A stretch of DNA of 64,000 bases from Anolis sagrei (GCF_037176765.1 NC_090034.1:72671955-72735954), one strand, 5' to 3'. Shown: positions 45,485 to 57,100, counted from the first letter of the stretch. Numbers and translations are program-made. The notes: a model not told the origin generated them from the sequence alone.

Positions 45485-48400
45485 GTAAGTCCTGCTTGAA
45501 CCCATGTGCAGTAAGAAGGTCTGTGAGAAACGGGCCAGCTTTTCATAAAAAATAGGAGGGAAGAGGAAAGCCAGTATGGTGTAGAGCAGCATTTCTCAGA
45601 CTTCCTAATGCCACGATCCCTGAGTACAGTTCCTCATGTTGTGGTGACCCCCAATCATATTATTATTTTTGTGTCAAGAGTGCCATGAGAAACTAAATTG
45701 TTTCTGATGTGAGAGAATTGACCATCTCAAGGACATTGCCCAGGGTACACACCAGGGTGTTTGATGTTTTACCATCCTTGTGGAAGGCTTCTCTCATGTC
45801 CCCGCATTGGGAGCTGGAGCTGACAGATGGAGTTTATCCGCACTCTCCCCAGATTCAAACCTCCAACCTGCCAGCAGAAGGGTTTAACCCACTGTGCTAC
45901 CGAGGGCTCCATTATTTTAGTTGCTGCTTCATAACTGTGATTTTTGCTACTGTTATGAATCATAATGTAAATATCTCATATGCAGGATGTATTTTCGTTC
46001 ACTGGAACAAATTTGGCACAAATCCCCAATACACCCAAATTTGAAAGTTTGGGGGGTCGATTTTGTTGTTTGGCAGTTATAGTTGCTGGGATTTATAGTT
46101 CACCTGCAATCAAAAGAGCATTCTGAACTCCATGAACTATGGCATTGAACTAAACTTGGCACACAGAACTCCCATGACCAACAGAAAATACTGAAAGGGT
46201 TTGGTGGGCATTGACCTTGAGTTTTGGAGTTGTAGTTCACCTACACCCAGAGAGCACTGTGGACTCAAACAATGATGGATCAGGACCAACCTTGGCACGA
46301 ATATGCAATATGCCCAAATGGGAACACTGGTGGAGTATGTGGAAAATAGACTTCGACATTTGGGAGTTGTAGTTGCTGGGATTTATAGTTCACATACAAT
46401 CAAAGAGCATTCTGAACTCCACCAACGATGGGATTGTCACACAGAACTGCCATGACCAACAGAAAGTACTGTGTTTTCTGATGGTCTTTGGTAACCCCTC
46501 ATGAGCCCCCCAGGGGTACCAACCTTCATAAGGCTCACATTTATTTATCTTGCAATTTTGTTGATGAAAAATTATAGGACAGCTTTACTAGAGTAACAGC
46601 AAACCGTAACAGGTGTCACCCCTGCAGGATGAGATATTGATAAAGGTGTGCCGTTACAAGTGACCTGTAGAAAAAAGATACCAGGTGGTACATCAATGGC
46701 AATGTTGGTTGTAATTTCTGATATCCAGAGCATGAGCAATCATGTTCTGATTACAAGTCCCATAATATCTGGTTGGAGTTGTAAGCTAAAGTATTATTGC
46801 AGCCTCCCGTTAGGAAAGAGATTATGCCAGGTATGGGCAAACCCAGGTCTGGGGTCGGATGTGGCCCCTTGCGCTGTTTTCTTAGGTTGTGTCACTATCC
46901 TATCCTTCCTTCCTTCTCGCTTTCCTTCCTCCTTCTCTTCCTTACCTCCCTCTTTCTCCATCCCTTCAACCCTGTTGTCCTTCCTTCCTTTCCTTCCTCT
47001 CCCCCTTTCTCCTTCCTGTTGTCTGTCCTTCCTTCTCTCTTTCCCCCCTCCCCTCCCTCCATTCCCTCTTCCTTCCCTTCCTCCCTTTCTTTCTTCTCTT
47101 TTTCCTTCTTCCTTTCCCTATTGAGGATATTGAACTGGGAGAAGAGAAGGTAGAGAGGGAACATGAGAACCATGTTTCAAGATTTCAAAGGGTCTCCCAT
47201 TGAAGAGGAGGGGAAAACTGACTTTCTGCTGCTCTAGAGACCAGGGCACAAGGGAGCAATGGTTTCAAATGGCAGGGAAAGAGATTTGACTGAAAAGCTG
47301 AGGAAGAACTTCCTGTGAGTAAGAGCTGTTAGAGAGTGGTGTAGGCTACCTAGGAGTGTGGTGGAGTCTCCTTCTCTGGAGGCTTTTCCGCAGAGTCTAT
47401 CAGGAGTGCTTTGATTGTGCTTCCCTGCATGGCAAAGGGTTGGACTGGATGGCTCTTGGGGTTCTCTTCCAGCTCTAGGATTCTATATCAGGAGTAGGCA
47501 ATAGGGGTCCCATGGATACACATTTTCTCTCCTGTCCACCATCTCATCCTGACCAAGGCCAACCCTTTTGGGATCCAAACATTTCCTGTTTTTCCTTCAC
47601 TTTCTGCCTCTGAAAGAGAAGAGGAAGGGGAGGAAAGGGTAGGGAGGAGACTTGGGGGAGAACCCCCTTCCTCCCAGCTCGCCCACCCTGTTCCAGCCCA
47701 GACAGGAAAAAGCCTCCAGAGAAGGAGGCTCCACCACACTCCCGGACAGCCTAGGCTACTCTCCAAGAAGTTTTTTCTAATCTTTTCAGTCGAATCTCTT
47801 TCCTTGCCATTTGAACCCATTGCTCCCTTGTGCTCTGGTCTGTAGAGCAGCAGAAAGTCAGTTTTCCCCCTCCTCCTCCTCAATGCGACACCCTTTAAAA
47901 TCTTGAAACATGCTTTTCGTGTTCCCTTTCTACCTTCTCCTGGCTAAACATCCCACAGGAGGAAAGGAGGAAGGAAAAAGAAGAAAGGGAGGGAGGGAAG
48001 GGTGGAAGGGAATGGAGGGAGGGAGAGAAGGATGGAGGGAGGAAAGAGAAGGAAGGAAAAACAAAAAGGAAGGAAGGAGAAAGAGGAAAGGGAGATAAAG
48101 AAAGGAGGGAGGGAAGGAGGAAGGAAAGAGAGAAGGAAGGATAGAATATTGAGAGAGACGAGGGCCTGAGAAAAGAGCCCAAGGGGTCACATTCGACTCA
48201 CGGGCCTGGGTTTGCCCATGCCTGATCTAGCCCCTACACTCAATTTATTATGATACTAGCTTGGGGACCCGGCGGTGCCCAAGTAATTTCAGAAATGCAT
48301 TGTGTGCCAAGATTGGTTATTTATGTGGCTCGCAGTGGTCTCAAGAAGTTAGTGAAGGTATTGCGAGTCCCATCGTCCATGGTTCATCCTCCTCCAAATA

Positions 48401-50809
48401 GCACCAGGACATAGAGTGGCTCATGGGGGCTCTGTGTGCCAAGTTTGGTCTTGATCAGTCATTGGATGAGGTTCACAGTGGACTTGGGAAGTGAGTGAAT
48501 GTACTTCAAGTCCCATCTTCTGTGGTCCACCCTCCTCAATACCGCACCGGGATGTAGAGTGGGTCATGTGGGCTCTGTGTGCCAAGTTTGGCCTTTATCA
48601 GCCATTGGATGAGGGTCGCAGTGGTCTCGGGAAGTGAATGGAGGTATTTCAAGTCCCATCATCCATGGTCCGCCCTCCTTTATCGGTCTTTGTTGGGGTC
48701 CACAGTGGTCTGTGGGAACTGAAAGATTTGAAAATGCTACAAATCCCATCATCCATTGTCATTCCTCCTCCAAACAGCACCAGGATGTAGAGTGGGTCAT
48801 GGGGGCTCTGTGTGCCAAGTTTGGTCCAGATATGTCACCCATGCTGGTCACAGTGGTCTGTGAAAGTGGGTGCCAATCAGAAAGCTGCCACATACATCTC
48901 TGCATACGAACATACAAACATTCACTTTTATTATATACTAGCCGTCCCCTGCCACACGTTGCTGTGGCCCAGTCTGGTGATCTGGAAAATAAAGTAATGA
49001 AAAAGTGTTGGTTTCTAATATATGCAATTTCTTTATGCTTGTGGGTAAACAGCACTTCTTGCTGTTTCTTGTCAGTGTTGATGTGGAGATTGTCTGGTTT
49101 GCCTACTCTGGAACATGCAACATATAATTGTCCTTCTTTAGGGGTCCCTTTAAAATCTATGATACTCTATCTGTCATATATGTGTGTGTGTGTGTGTGTG
49201 AATCATATCTATCTATCTATATCTATGGCTGGATGGCTCTTTGTCAGGAGGGCTTTGATTGTTTTCTTGCCCTGGTGAAGGGAGTTGGACTGGATGGCCT
49301 TAAATATTTTCTGTTGCTCATGGAGGTTCTGTGTGGGAAGTTTGCCCCAATTCTGTCGTTTGTGGGGTTCAGAATGCTCTTTGATTGTAGGTGAACTATA
49401 AATTCCAGTAACTACAACTCCCAAATGTCAGGGTCTATTTCCCCCAAACTCCATCTGAGTTCACATTTGGGCATATGGGATATTTGTGCCAAGTTTGGTC
49501 CAGATCCATCCTTGTTTGAGTCCAGAGTGGTCTCTGGATGTAGGTGAACTACAACTCAACGGCAATGCCCACCAAACCCTTTTAGTGTTTTCTGTTGGTC
49601 TTGGGAGTCCTGTGTATCATGTTTGGTTCAATTCCATCATTGGTGGAGTTCAGGATACTCTTTGATTGTTGGTGAACTATAAATCCCAGCAACTACAACT
49701 TCCAAATAGCAAAATAAAAGAAATTGAGTGAAGGACATACATTGGGTTGTTAGGTATATGCTGTCCAAATTTGGTGTCAATTCGTCCAGTGGTTTTTGAG
49801 TTATGTTAATCCCACAAACGAACATTACATTTTTGGATTGTTGTAGGTTTTTCCGGGTTATATGGCCATGTTCTGGAGGCAATTTTTCTCCTGACGTTTC
49901 GCCTGCATCTATGGCAAGCATCCTCAGAGGTAGTGAGGTCACTACCTCTGAGGATGCTTGCCATAGATGCAGACGAAATGTCAGGAGAAAAATTGCCTCC
50001 AGAACATGGCCATATAGCCCGGAAAAACCTACAACAACCCAGTGATCCCGGCCATGAAAGCCTTTGACAATACATTACATTTTTATTTATATACCGTATA
50101 TTCCGGCATATAAGACGACTGGGCGTATAAGACGACCCCCAACTTTTCCAGTTAAAATATAGAGTTAAGACAACTCTCATGCATAAGACTACACCCGCGT
50201 ATAAGACGACCCCTGACTTTTGAGAAGATTTTCTTGGGTTAAAAAGTAGTCTTATACGCCAGAATATACTGTAGATATAGATTTATTATTTGAACAAAAA
50301 TTTACTAGACTTGAGTAATATCGTTTTGTAGTAAAAGAAAACTAGAACGAAGTTTTAGCTTTTTACAAAACGAAACGCTGATAAAACTGAAGAAATTAGT
50401 GTTTAAAGCATTGATTTTAGCTGAGTTTGTACTGGCTTGGAACTGTAATAAATATTTGAGATAATGCACAGTCTTGAAGGCACTTGAAATTCATCTGCTT
50501 CCAGGATTCCAATGAACATGTTCACAGTTTGTGGTTAATCTGAATATTCCTCTCTCTCCTCCTTCAGACATTCCTGGTCTTAAAGCGTCCTCTTACATCG
50601 AGAGCCTCCAGAAAGAAGCTCAGAGAGCACTCCAAGAGGTCTTGGCGCTTCTTCACCTGGAAGATCAAGGCCGTTTTGCCCGCGTCTTGCTGGTTTCCTC
50701 CTCCTTGAAGTCCATCCCTCCTTCTCTCATCACCGAACTTTTCTTTCAGCCCATCATTGGCAATATGGACATTCTCGAACTGCTCTCGGATATGTTGCTA
50801 GTGAAATAG
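44962..50809 (+). CDS. NR0B2: Nuclear receptor NR0B2 (small heterodimer partner, SHP), whole coding gene
   Basis: SHP is an orphan nuclear receptor without a DNA-binding domain. It binds other receptors such as LRH-1 and HNF4 and represses them, closing the bile-acid feedback loop in liver (family knowledge). Exons 44962-45484 and 50568-50809 join in phase 1 to 765 nt, giving 254 residues (human 257). Two LxxLL-like receptor-contact motifs are visible: LYTLL at 18-22 and LERILL at 119-124. The ligand-binding-domain core includes KNLPSFQLLPWDDQ and SLDLSPKEYAYLKGAILFNP. The C-terminus ends DILELLSDMLLVK, matching the human AF-2-like end. There is no zinc-finger region, as expected. The single intron sits at the same place as in mammals, between FNP and the following D. 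Confidence 0.97.
45587..46530. mobile_element. SPIN/URR1-like hAT element with Helitron-type repeat and SINE
   Basis: Begins CAGCATTTCTCAGACTTCCT and runs through TTGTGGTGACCCCCAATCAT and TTCATAACTGTGATTTTTGC to ATGAATCATAATGTAAATAT. That matches, from memory, the body of SPIN/URR1-type hAT MITEs. From about 46010 it continues into repeat units shared with the Helitrons. A SINE lies at 45670-45910. It is in NR0B2 intron 1. Confidence 0.55.
45670..45910 (-). mobile_element. tRNA-derived SINE (Sauria/ACA-like)
   Basis: Minus copy. The A-box-like region (GTGGGTTAAACCC in the sense strand) and the 3' end ACTCTTGACAC are recognisable. 8-bp duplication ATTATTTT at 45662-45669 and 45911-45918. Confidence 0.75.
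46828..48224. repeat. Large inverted repeat with hAT-like termini
   Basis: Ends read CAGGTATGGGCAAACCCAGG and CCTGGGTTTGCCCATGCCTG. The arms (about 46828-47480 and 47690-48224) share sequence in inverted order: a C/T-rich tract (46900-47115) mirrored by a G/A-rich tract (47960-48145), TTGAAACATG-type flanks, and CR1-like 3' sequence (GGAGGCTCCACCACACTCC) near the centre. Confidence 0.6.
48253..48936 (-). mobile_element. Helitron-like fragment with minisatellite
   Basis: Starts ACTAGCTTGGGGACCCGGCG. About four degenerate repeats near 125 bp follow, each with CTGTGTGCCAAGTTTGG and CAAGTCCCATC. Confidence 0.5.
48938..50091 (-). mobile_element. Helitron with helicase C-terminal remnant, inverse copy
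   Basis: The plus strand begins CTAGCCGTCCCCTGCCACAC (inverse of the 3' hairpin and CTAG). The minus strand at about 49020-49150 encodes EGQLYVACSRVGKPDNLHIN. The inverse of the 5' end is at 50072-50091. It is interrupted by a Penelope-derived palindrome. Contains (TG)n at 49176-49200. Confidence 0.7.
49835..50071. mobile_element. Penelope-derived near-perfect palindrome
   Basis: 237 bp with two mirrored terminal sequences meeting at GAGGTAGTGAGGTCACTACC. 13-bp duplication ACATTACATTTTT at 49822-49834 and 50072-50084. Only one outer end carries the CCATGAAAGCCTTTGACAAT extension. Confidence 0.85.
50092..50273. mobile_element. TIR MITE
   Basis: Ends TACCGTATATTCCGGC and GCCAGAATATACTGTA are inverted. 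Internal repeats read ATAAGACGAC. It abuts the Helitron 5' end. Confidence 0.6.
50568..50809 (+). CDS. NR0B2: NR0B2 coding exon 2 and stop
   Basis: Encodes the last 80 residues, including VLLVSSSLKSIPPSLITELF and the AF-2-like C-terminus, then TAG. The acceptor is a strong polypyrimidine tract ending CTTCAG. Confidence 0.97.
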
Positions 50810-51887
50810 CTCCTTCAACATCACCTTCTGTGCATGCATCAAAGCTATGACTCTTTACTGAATTCAAGATGTGGATAAGAGCATCCTAATGAGACTTTGC
50901 AGATAAAGAGACTTATTCTTTGTCTAGACCTCAAAACACAAGAAGGTGAATTGCAATTTGGTCTTTCAAGCAACTAAAGTCAGAATCACGTTATGGCGGG
51001 GGGAAACCCTCCTATTTTTGTGCAGCATTGCAAAGGATATCAGAAATACAATCACAATGTATGAAATAGGGGTAATGCGGGTCAAAACCCCTGCAGCATT
51101 TAAGGGCATGCGATTGACACACTTATATTGATTTTCCTTCCATCGTAACTCTTATAACATCCTCATACTTCTCAAAGGATGCTGGGAATTGCAGTTTTCT
51201 GATGGCGCTGAGATGTCTTCATATCCACTGCCCTTCCTCAAGGGACTGCAGCTTCCAGTAACGTTTCAATGAGAGGAAACCCATCTCCTTCTGTAATAAT
51301 ACATCACCGCTTTTGAATATCTTAGTCATGATATTTATCTCGCTTTCTTTTTGAAATAATAGATATTGGGACTAGTTCAGCTTAAATAAGGGATTTATTT
51401 ACACATAAACCAACCGGCATGTTCATCTCTTGCTTAGGTGCAAGTACTCTCTCCTTATCACATCTTCTGAGAATCACTTGGTTTTAGCTGGTGTCAAGTG
51501 GCGGAGACCTGTGTATTGTGTCTAAGAATCCAAATGTGCCGCCTTGCACATTTGTTGTGTGTTTTTCCTTGATGAAAGAAGCTGTGAGGATATACAGGAC
51601 GAAAGAGGCCTGCTGATGACTAGTGGAACAGTTTCCCTTATAGTACTCCAAGTTATAGCCCTCCAAGGGTTATGATGCTAGATGACAAAACAGTTCGTCT
51701 CAAATTGCACTGTTTGGTATGAATCAGTCAAATATATTTTGATGTGGATGTCTGGAAAAAGAGGCTGGATGGCTACCTGCTGGGAAAGCTTTAGCTGAGG
51801 TTGTGCATGAGTAGCAACTTGGACTCAATGGCCCATGAGGCCCCTTCCAACTCGACGCTTCTATGACTGTGGGGCATCTCAGGATGG

Positions 51888-52341
51888 ATCTACACTGCAG
51901 AATGAATGCAGATTGACACCACTTTAACAGCCATGACAGAAGTCCCTGGTGGGACAACGGGTTAAATCCTTGTGCTGGCAGGACGGATCTGGGGAGAGAG
52001 CGGGTTGAGCTCCCTCTGTCAGCTCCAGCTCCCCATGTGGGGACATGAGAGAAGCCTCCCGCAAGGATGGTAAAACATCAAAACATTTGGGGGTCCCCTG
52101 GGCAACATCCTTGCAAACGGTCAACACTCTCACACCAGAAGCAACTTGTAGTTTCTCAAGTCACTCTTGACATGGACAAAAAAACCAGCCATGACTCAAT
52201 GCTGTGGGATTTGTAGTTTGGCAAGACCGCAGCACTTTTCGGCAAAGAAGGCTACAGACCTTACAAAACTACAACTCCCAGGGCTCCACAACATTAAGTC
52301 GTGGCAGTGATGTCAAACAGCATTCATTCTACGGTGTAGAT
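51888..52341. mobile_element. MITE split by a SINE
   Basis: Ends ATCTACACTGCAGAATGAAT and CATTCATTCTACGGTGTAGAT are inverted. The inner sequence includes CTACAACTCCCAGGGC. Same family as 28834-28971. Confidence 0.65.
51938..52186 (+). mobile_element. tRNA-derived SINE inside a MITE
   Basis: Plus copy ending GACATGGACAAAAAAA. Exact 9-bp duplication AGCCATGAC at 51929-51937 and 52187-52195. Confidence 0.85.
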
Positions 52342-52378
52342 GCACCCTAATTAACCTTTGATCCTCATGTCGTTTAGA

Positions 52379-52633
52379 GGAGCAGTGGGTTAAACCCCTG
52401 TGCTGGCAGGACTGAAGACCAACAGGTCGCAGGTTCGAATCCGGGGAGAGCCGGATGAGCTCCCTCTATCAGCTCCAGCTCCTCATGCGGGGACATGAGA
52501 GAAGCCTCCCACAAGGATGATAAAACATCAAATCATCCGGGCGTTCCCGGGCAACGTCCTTGCAGATGGCCAATTCTCTCACACCAGAAGTGACTTGCAG
52601 TTTCTCAAGTCGCTCCTGACATGACCAAAAAAA
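52379..52633 (+). mobile_element. tRNA-derived SINE (Sauria/ACA-like), best copy
   Basis: The A-box region GTGGGTTAAACCCC and B box GGTTCGAATCC are intact. The body is followed by CGCTCCTGACATGACC and an A-tail. The duplication is imperfect (ATGTCGTTTAGA/ATGTCATTAAGA). Confidence 0.8.
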
Positions 52634-52889
52634 ATGTCATTAAGAACAGCTGAAGGACAGAAACCTTCATTCCTCTTTCCAGCTTTTCATCACAAAATCT
52701 CCTCCACAATGGATGTTTTATCCAGGGAAGTGGCTGCTTACTGCTTTAGTTCACACAACTGCTGCATACACAGAGTAACACTATCTTTGCACAGGCCCTT
52801 GATGTCGGTATTTTGTGTATACTGTGTCTCTATGTGATTGTATGTTAACAACAATTTGCTAATTTATTATTTTTTTAAAAAAGAAAACA

Positions 52890-52895
52890 AATAAA
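52890..52895 (+). terminator. Candidate polyadenylation hexamer downstream of NR0B2
   Basis: AATAAA is followed by a moderately GT-rich stretch. It lies 2 kb past the NR0B2 stop with SINE and MITE copies between, so it may belong to no transcript or to a long 3' UTR. Confidence 0.2.
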
Positions 52896-53077
52896 ATGTT
52901 TTGAAATACAACCAACAGTTGGTGTCATTTTGAAGATTACGGAGATTGTGGTTGACAGATCGATTATAATTACTTTATTTGGGATACTGAGTCAATCCTA
53001 TTCTGGGCTCGGTGTAAAGAAACATGTGGACAAAACAGAAACAGGTCCAATGGTGACCAAGGAAGGAAAGGAAGTCA

Positions 53078-53400
53078 TAGAATCATAGATTTGGAAGAGC
53101 CATCCTGTCCAACCCCATTCTGCCAAGAACTAGTGAAAATCAAAGCACCTCCGACAGATGTCCATCCAGCCTGTTTAAAAGCCTCCAAAGGAGCCTTCAC
53201 CACAGCCTGGGATAGAGAGTTCCGCTGCTGAACAGCTCTTCTCACAGTCGGGAAGTTCTTTCTAATGTTCAGGAGGAATCTCCTTTCCTGTAGTTTGAAA
53301 CCATTGTTACACTTCATCCTAGTCTCCAGGGCAGCAGAAACAAGCCTGCTTCCTCCTCCCTATGACTTCTCCTCACATCTTAACTACAAACCCAAACATT
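53078..53400 (-). mobile_element. CR1 3' end
   Basis: CATAGAATCATAGATTTGGA, then the CR1 3' region (CCTCCAAAGGAGCCTTCACC). It ends about 200 bp before the GPATCH3 promoter. Confidence 0.8.
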
Positions 53401-53606
53401 ATGCAGAATTGGCGCCTATCTATTCCAATGAAAGCTGAATAACAAAATAGAGAGGATGAGAGAGGAGGAGCTTGGCTTCTATCAGTGTTTCCTAGACTCT
53501 TGAGGCCTCCAGCGGTTTGAGACTTCATCTCCCAGACGCCCCAGCCAGCTCAGCGAACGTGGAGGAATTCTGGGAGTTGAAGTTCTAAGTCGACAAGAGG
53601 GAGTCG

Positions 53607-53808
53607 GTGACGTCTGGGCTGGGTCACGTGCCCGCCATGTTGGGAGTCTTTCCAGCGAGTCACGAGAACGCCTTGTGACGTCTGGGCTGGGTCACGTGCC
53701 CGTCTTTTGCGGCTGTCGTCCCGACAGCTGCAAAAAACGGGCACGTGACCCAGCCCAGACGTCGCCAGGCGTCCACGTGACTCGCTGGAAAAACTCCCAA
53801 CATGGCGG
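53607..53808. promoter_or_regulatory. GPATCH3: GPATCH3 palindromic CpG-island promoter
   Basis: Positions 53632-53808 form an inverted repeat with no gaps, centred at 53720 with a 3-base loop between GCTGTCG and CGACAGC, and only a few mismatches over 87-base arms. Each arm holds a CACGTG E-box in GTCACGTG context, a GACGTC CRE-like core and a YY1-like CCAACATGGCG. A 28-bp segment at 53607-53634 is repeated exactly at 53675-53702 and inverted near 53738-53765. The YY1-like motif of the right arm contains the start codon. The mirrored ATG on the minus strand meets a stop after four codons. Confidence 0.75.
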
Positions 53809-54141
53809 CGCTCGCTCCGAGTCCGTCTTCTCTCCCTCCCGGCGGCCGCTATTGCCTGGTGAGCGGCATTCCGGCCGGGCTCCGTTCCGCCGACCTCCGC
53901 GGCTACTTCAGCCAGTTCGTCGAAGCCGGGGGATTCCTCTGCTTCCATTACCGGCACCGTCCCGAAAAGGAAAGTCTCCCTCAGCACCCAGGCCCGACCT
54001 GCTGCTGCCTGGTGGCCGTGAAGGCCGGCTGGTCCCGCCGCCTGGTCCGCATGTACTCCGGGAAGCGCTGGCTCGACCGCCAAGGAGACACGCTGCCCGG
54101 GCGGTGCCTCATCCGCAGGGTCCGCGTCTCCCCGCAGGAAG
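53802..54141 (+). CDS. GPATCH3: GPATCH3 coding exon 1
   Basis: Encodes residues 1-113 plus one base, from MAALAPSPSS to RVSPQE. It is very GC-rich. The donor is GTGAGA. Confidence 0.95.
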
Positions 54142-57100
54142 GTGAGAGTAGGCAGAGCAGAAAGGGGGAAGCCCAGGGTGCTTTGGAATGCTTGTCATTT
54201 CCTGTTTGGGTTGCTGTGAGTTTTCCGACCTGTATGGCTATGTTCCAGAAGCATTTTCTCCTGACGTTTCGCCGCCATCTATGGCAGGCATCCTCAGAGG
54301 TTGTGAGGTCTGTTGGAAACTAGGAAAATGGGGGTAATCTATCTGTGGAATAATGTCCAGGGTGGGAGGAAGAACTCTTGTCTGCACGAGGCAAGTGTGA
54401 ATGTTGCCATTGGCCACCTTGATTAGCATTGAATAGACTTGCAGCTTCCTGCCTGGAGGAATTTTTTTTGGGAATATTTTTTATTAAACATTTTAAACAA
54501 AAACACATGGAAAGAGGGGGAACAATACTAAAGAAGATAGGAAAGTAGGAAACCCAATCACCCTCAAAAGAGAAAAAGGGGGAAGAAAAAGAAAAAACAC
54601 CACCAAAAAGTCAAAAATAGGGAAAGTAAAAAAACAAAAAAACAAAAACAAAACGAACTATTCTAAAATGACTTCCACTCCAGCCTCAGGATCTTCTCTG
54701 AATACTTCTTGATCAAACTAATATATTCTTAGCCTCTATTATTCTTCTATTTTTTTCATACTCATAAAAAAGGGTCCAATCCGTCCTTTTTACCGATTTT
54801 CCGGTATTTTTCCTCATCAAAAAAGTTAATTCATCCATGTCTCTTATTTCTTTTACCTTATCCATCCATTCCTCAATAATAGGAATCTGTTCCTTTTTCC
54901 AATATCTGGCAAAAGTAATCCTCGCTGCTGTTGTAATGTATGTTAATAATTTGTCTTCGTTTTCTTCCAGTTGTAGGTCTAAATCTGTGAAGCCTAATAA
55001 GTAATACTCAGGCTTCTTCTTAAACTTCCTTTTCAGTATTTTTTTGTGTTTCCTCATGTATTAATGACCAATACTTAGACGTTTCTTTGCATGTCCACCA
55101 CATATGGTAAAATGTACCTGTTTGTTCACTACACTTCCAACATTTGTCTGAGATATTTTTGTACATATGACTTAACTTATTGGGAGTAAGATACCATCTA
55201 TAGAACATTTTATACCAATTTTTCTTTAAGTCCATTGCATAAGTATATTTCAGCTTTTTATTCCATATTTGTTCCCATTCTCTAAATTGGATGGGCCTTC
55301 TTAGATTTTCTGCCCATTTAATCATGCATGTTTTAACCTGTTCTGTTTCTGCTAACCATTGTAACAATTTATTATAAAGTGTTGTGACTATTTTCTTTTC
55401 CATTTTTAGAACTTTGTCCCATATATTTTCCTCCCTGCCTGGAGGAATATTTGTTGAATTAGTTTGCAGTGCCTTTCATGTTCCTTGATTAGTGTTTGAA
55501 CACTGCGTTTTATGGTCACTGTTCTGGAACAGCTGTACCAGGAGCTCCAATTTTGTTTGCTTTGCATTGAATGTTTGTTTGTAGTCCTAAGTTTCAGGGA
55601 CTCTGCAGATAGGTGGCTTCTTTTGGCTGCAGTCATAGGGCAGGCCACCTGTCCGTCATCGTTAAGTTTTGGTCCTGCCCCTTGCTCAAGGTAATTGGGA
55701 GAGAAAGTGAGCCATTTTGTTAGTTTATTTATTTATTTTTTATTTATTTAGCAATTTTGTATACCGGTCTTCTCCCCTCTATCGGGGGACTCAGGCCGGT
55801 TTCCAACAATAAAATCACAAAACAATCATTAAAAACATCATATAACATATTCAATTAAAATGTTATAATAGCAAAATGCAATCACATAATAACAATGGTC
55901 AGTCGCCATAGTGAATTCGTTGTCCATCATTCATTGTCATCTTTGCCCGATCACAGAAATATTGATTCACTCGTTGAAAACCAAACCCCATAGCCAGGTT
56001 TTCACCTGTCTCAGCCAGGTTAGCTTATGTATAGGATGTGTGTAACTTCCCCTGTACAAAAAGCTTCAACCTTTAAGAACTCCAGGGAAGCATTCCTACA
56101 GCTTTAAGAATTTCCAGGGAAACAGCCTTAAAGACTAAAGAACTCCAGCTGGAGAATATCCACTGCCTTGCTGGTAGGTCCACTCAGCGTCCGAGAAGCA
56201 GTTCGGCCCGGTAGCGGAGCCCACATCAGTGAGGGTTGGATTTCAGTCAGCCTGGGAGAAGTTAAAAGGGGGAATTTTCCTTTAAAGAAAAAGTTATTGA
56301 AGATAGTGCCTGTCCCCTGTGGACAAGATTGAGGGAGCCAATGGTTTATCAAGAAAGCCTTGAAGTACCTGTTTGATTTCATTAATAAAAGATTTTGTTG
56401 TACTTCTCAAGCCATCTGGAAACCTCTGAGAACTTCTCCTTGGGCCCCTGGCTTCCTGCTGGGCAAAGGTTACACATCCTATTTTAAAAGTCAACCAAAT
56501 ACAGGCCCAGTGCGCGACAGAACAGTCACTATGTAGGCTTGTCCACAGCTCCAGACTAATTCAGCCAGAGAAGTCACCCACAGCAGAGCACCTGATGAAA
56601 CAACCTGGGCACAGCATAATATTTGAGAACAGAGAAATGATGGACCACTGTCGTAACTATCATGTCAGACTACTCAGAGAAGCCATTGAAATCCACACAA
56701 AGCACGTGGACAATTTTAACAGAAGGGAGGAAACTGTGAAAATGAACAAAATCTGGTTACTAGGCTTGGTTGATTAAAAAAAAGGTTTCAGTGCTCGTTT
56801 CGGATGTAGGTGGCACTGGTGGTTCAATTCTAAAGTCACTTCTGATTTTTTAAAAAATCAAAACTTTCCAAAACTCTGAATCGATTCTTTAATGGCAGAC
56901 ACGAATGCGCAGTAGGCAAAAAAAACAAAAAAAAAACAGGACTGGCACTGGGGAAACTTCGGGGGATTCTCCCTCCCTCATTCTGACATCCATTTGCTTC
57001 CTCTACTGAGTTGGAGGGACCCTCAAGACACATCCATCCATTTATTCCTATTTGCAGGTTCAATCGATCATTTTATTTTATCATTACTTAATGATGTAAA

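Noticed and set aside
45485-45555. Extension of NR0B2 exon 1 past the splice donor.
   Set aside because: The donor GTAAGT and the in-phase exon 2 show this is intron.
46648-47203. Long Pro/Ser/Leu-rich frames, plus the mirrored set at 47895-48190.
   Set aside because: They are frames through C/T-rich and G/A-rich tracts of the inverted repeat. Low complexity, not genes.
52379-52460. A- and B-box motifs suggesting a tRNA gene.
   Set aside because: They sit at the head of a SINE with body, A-tail and duplication, and no cloverleaf-length tRNA is present.
53550-54145. Minus- and alternate-frame open readings of 156-177 codons across the GPATCH3 first exon.
   Set aside because: They are shadows in a CpG island. 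The frame starting at 53802 is the one that matches GPATCH3 and splices correctly.
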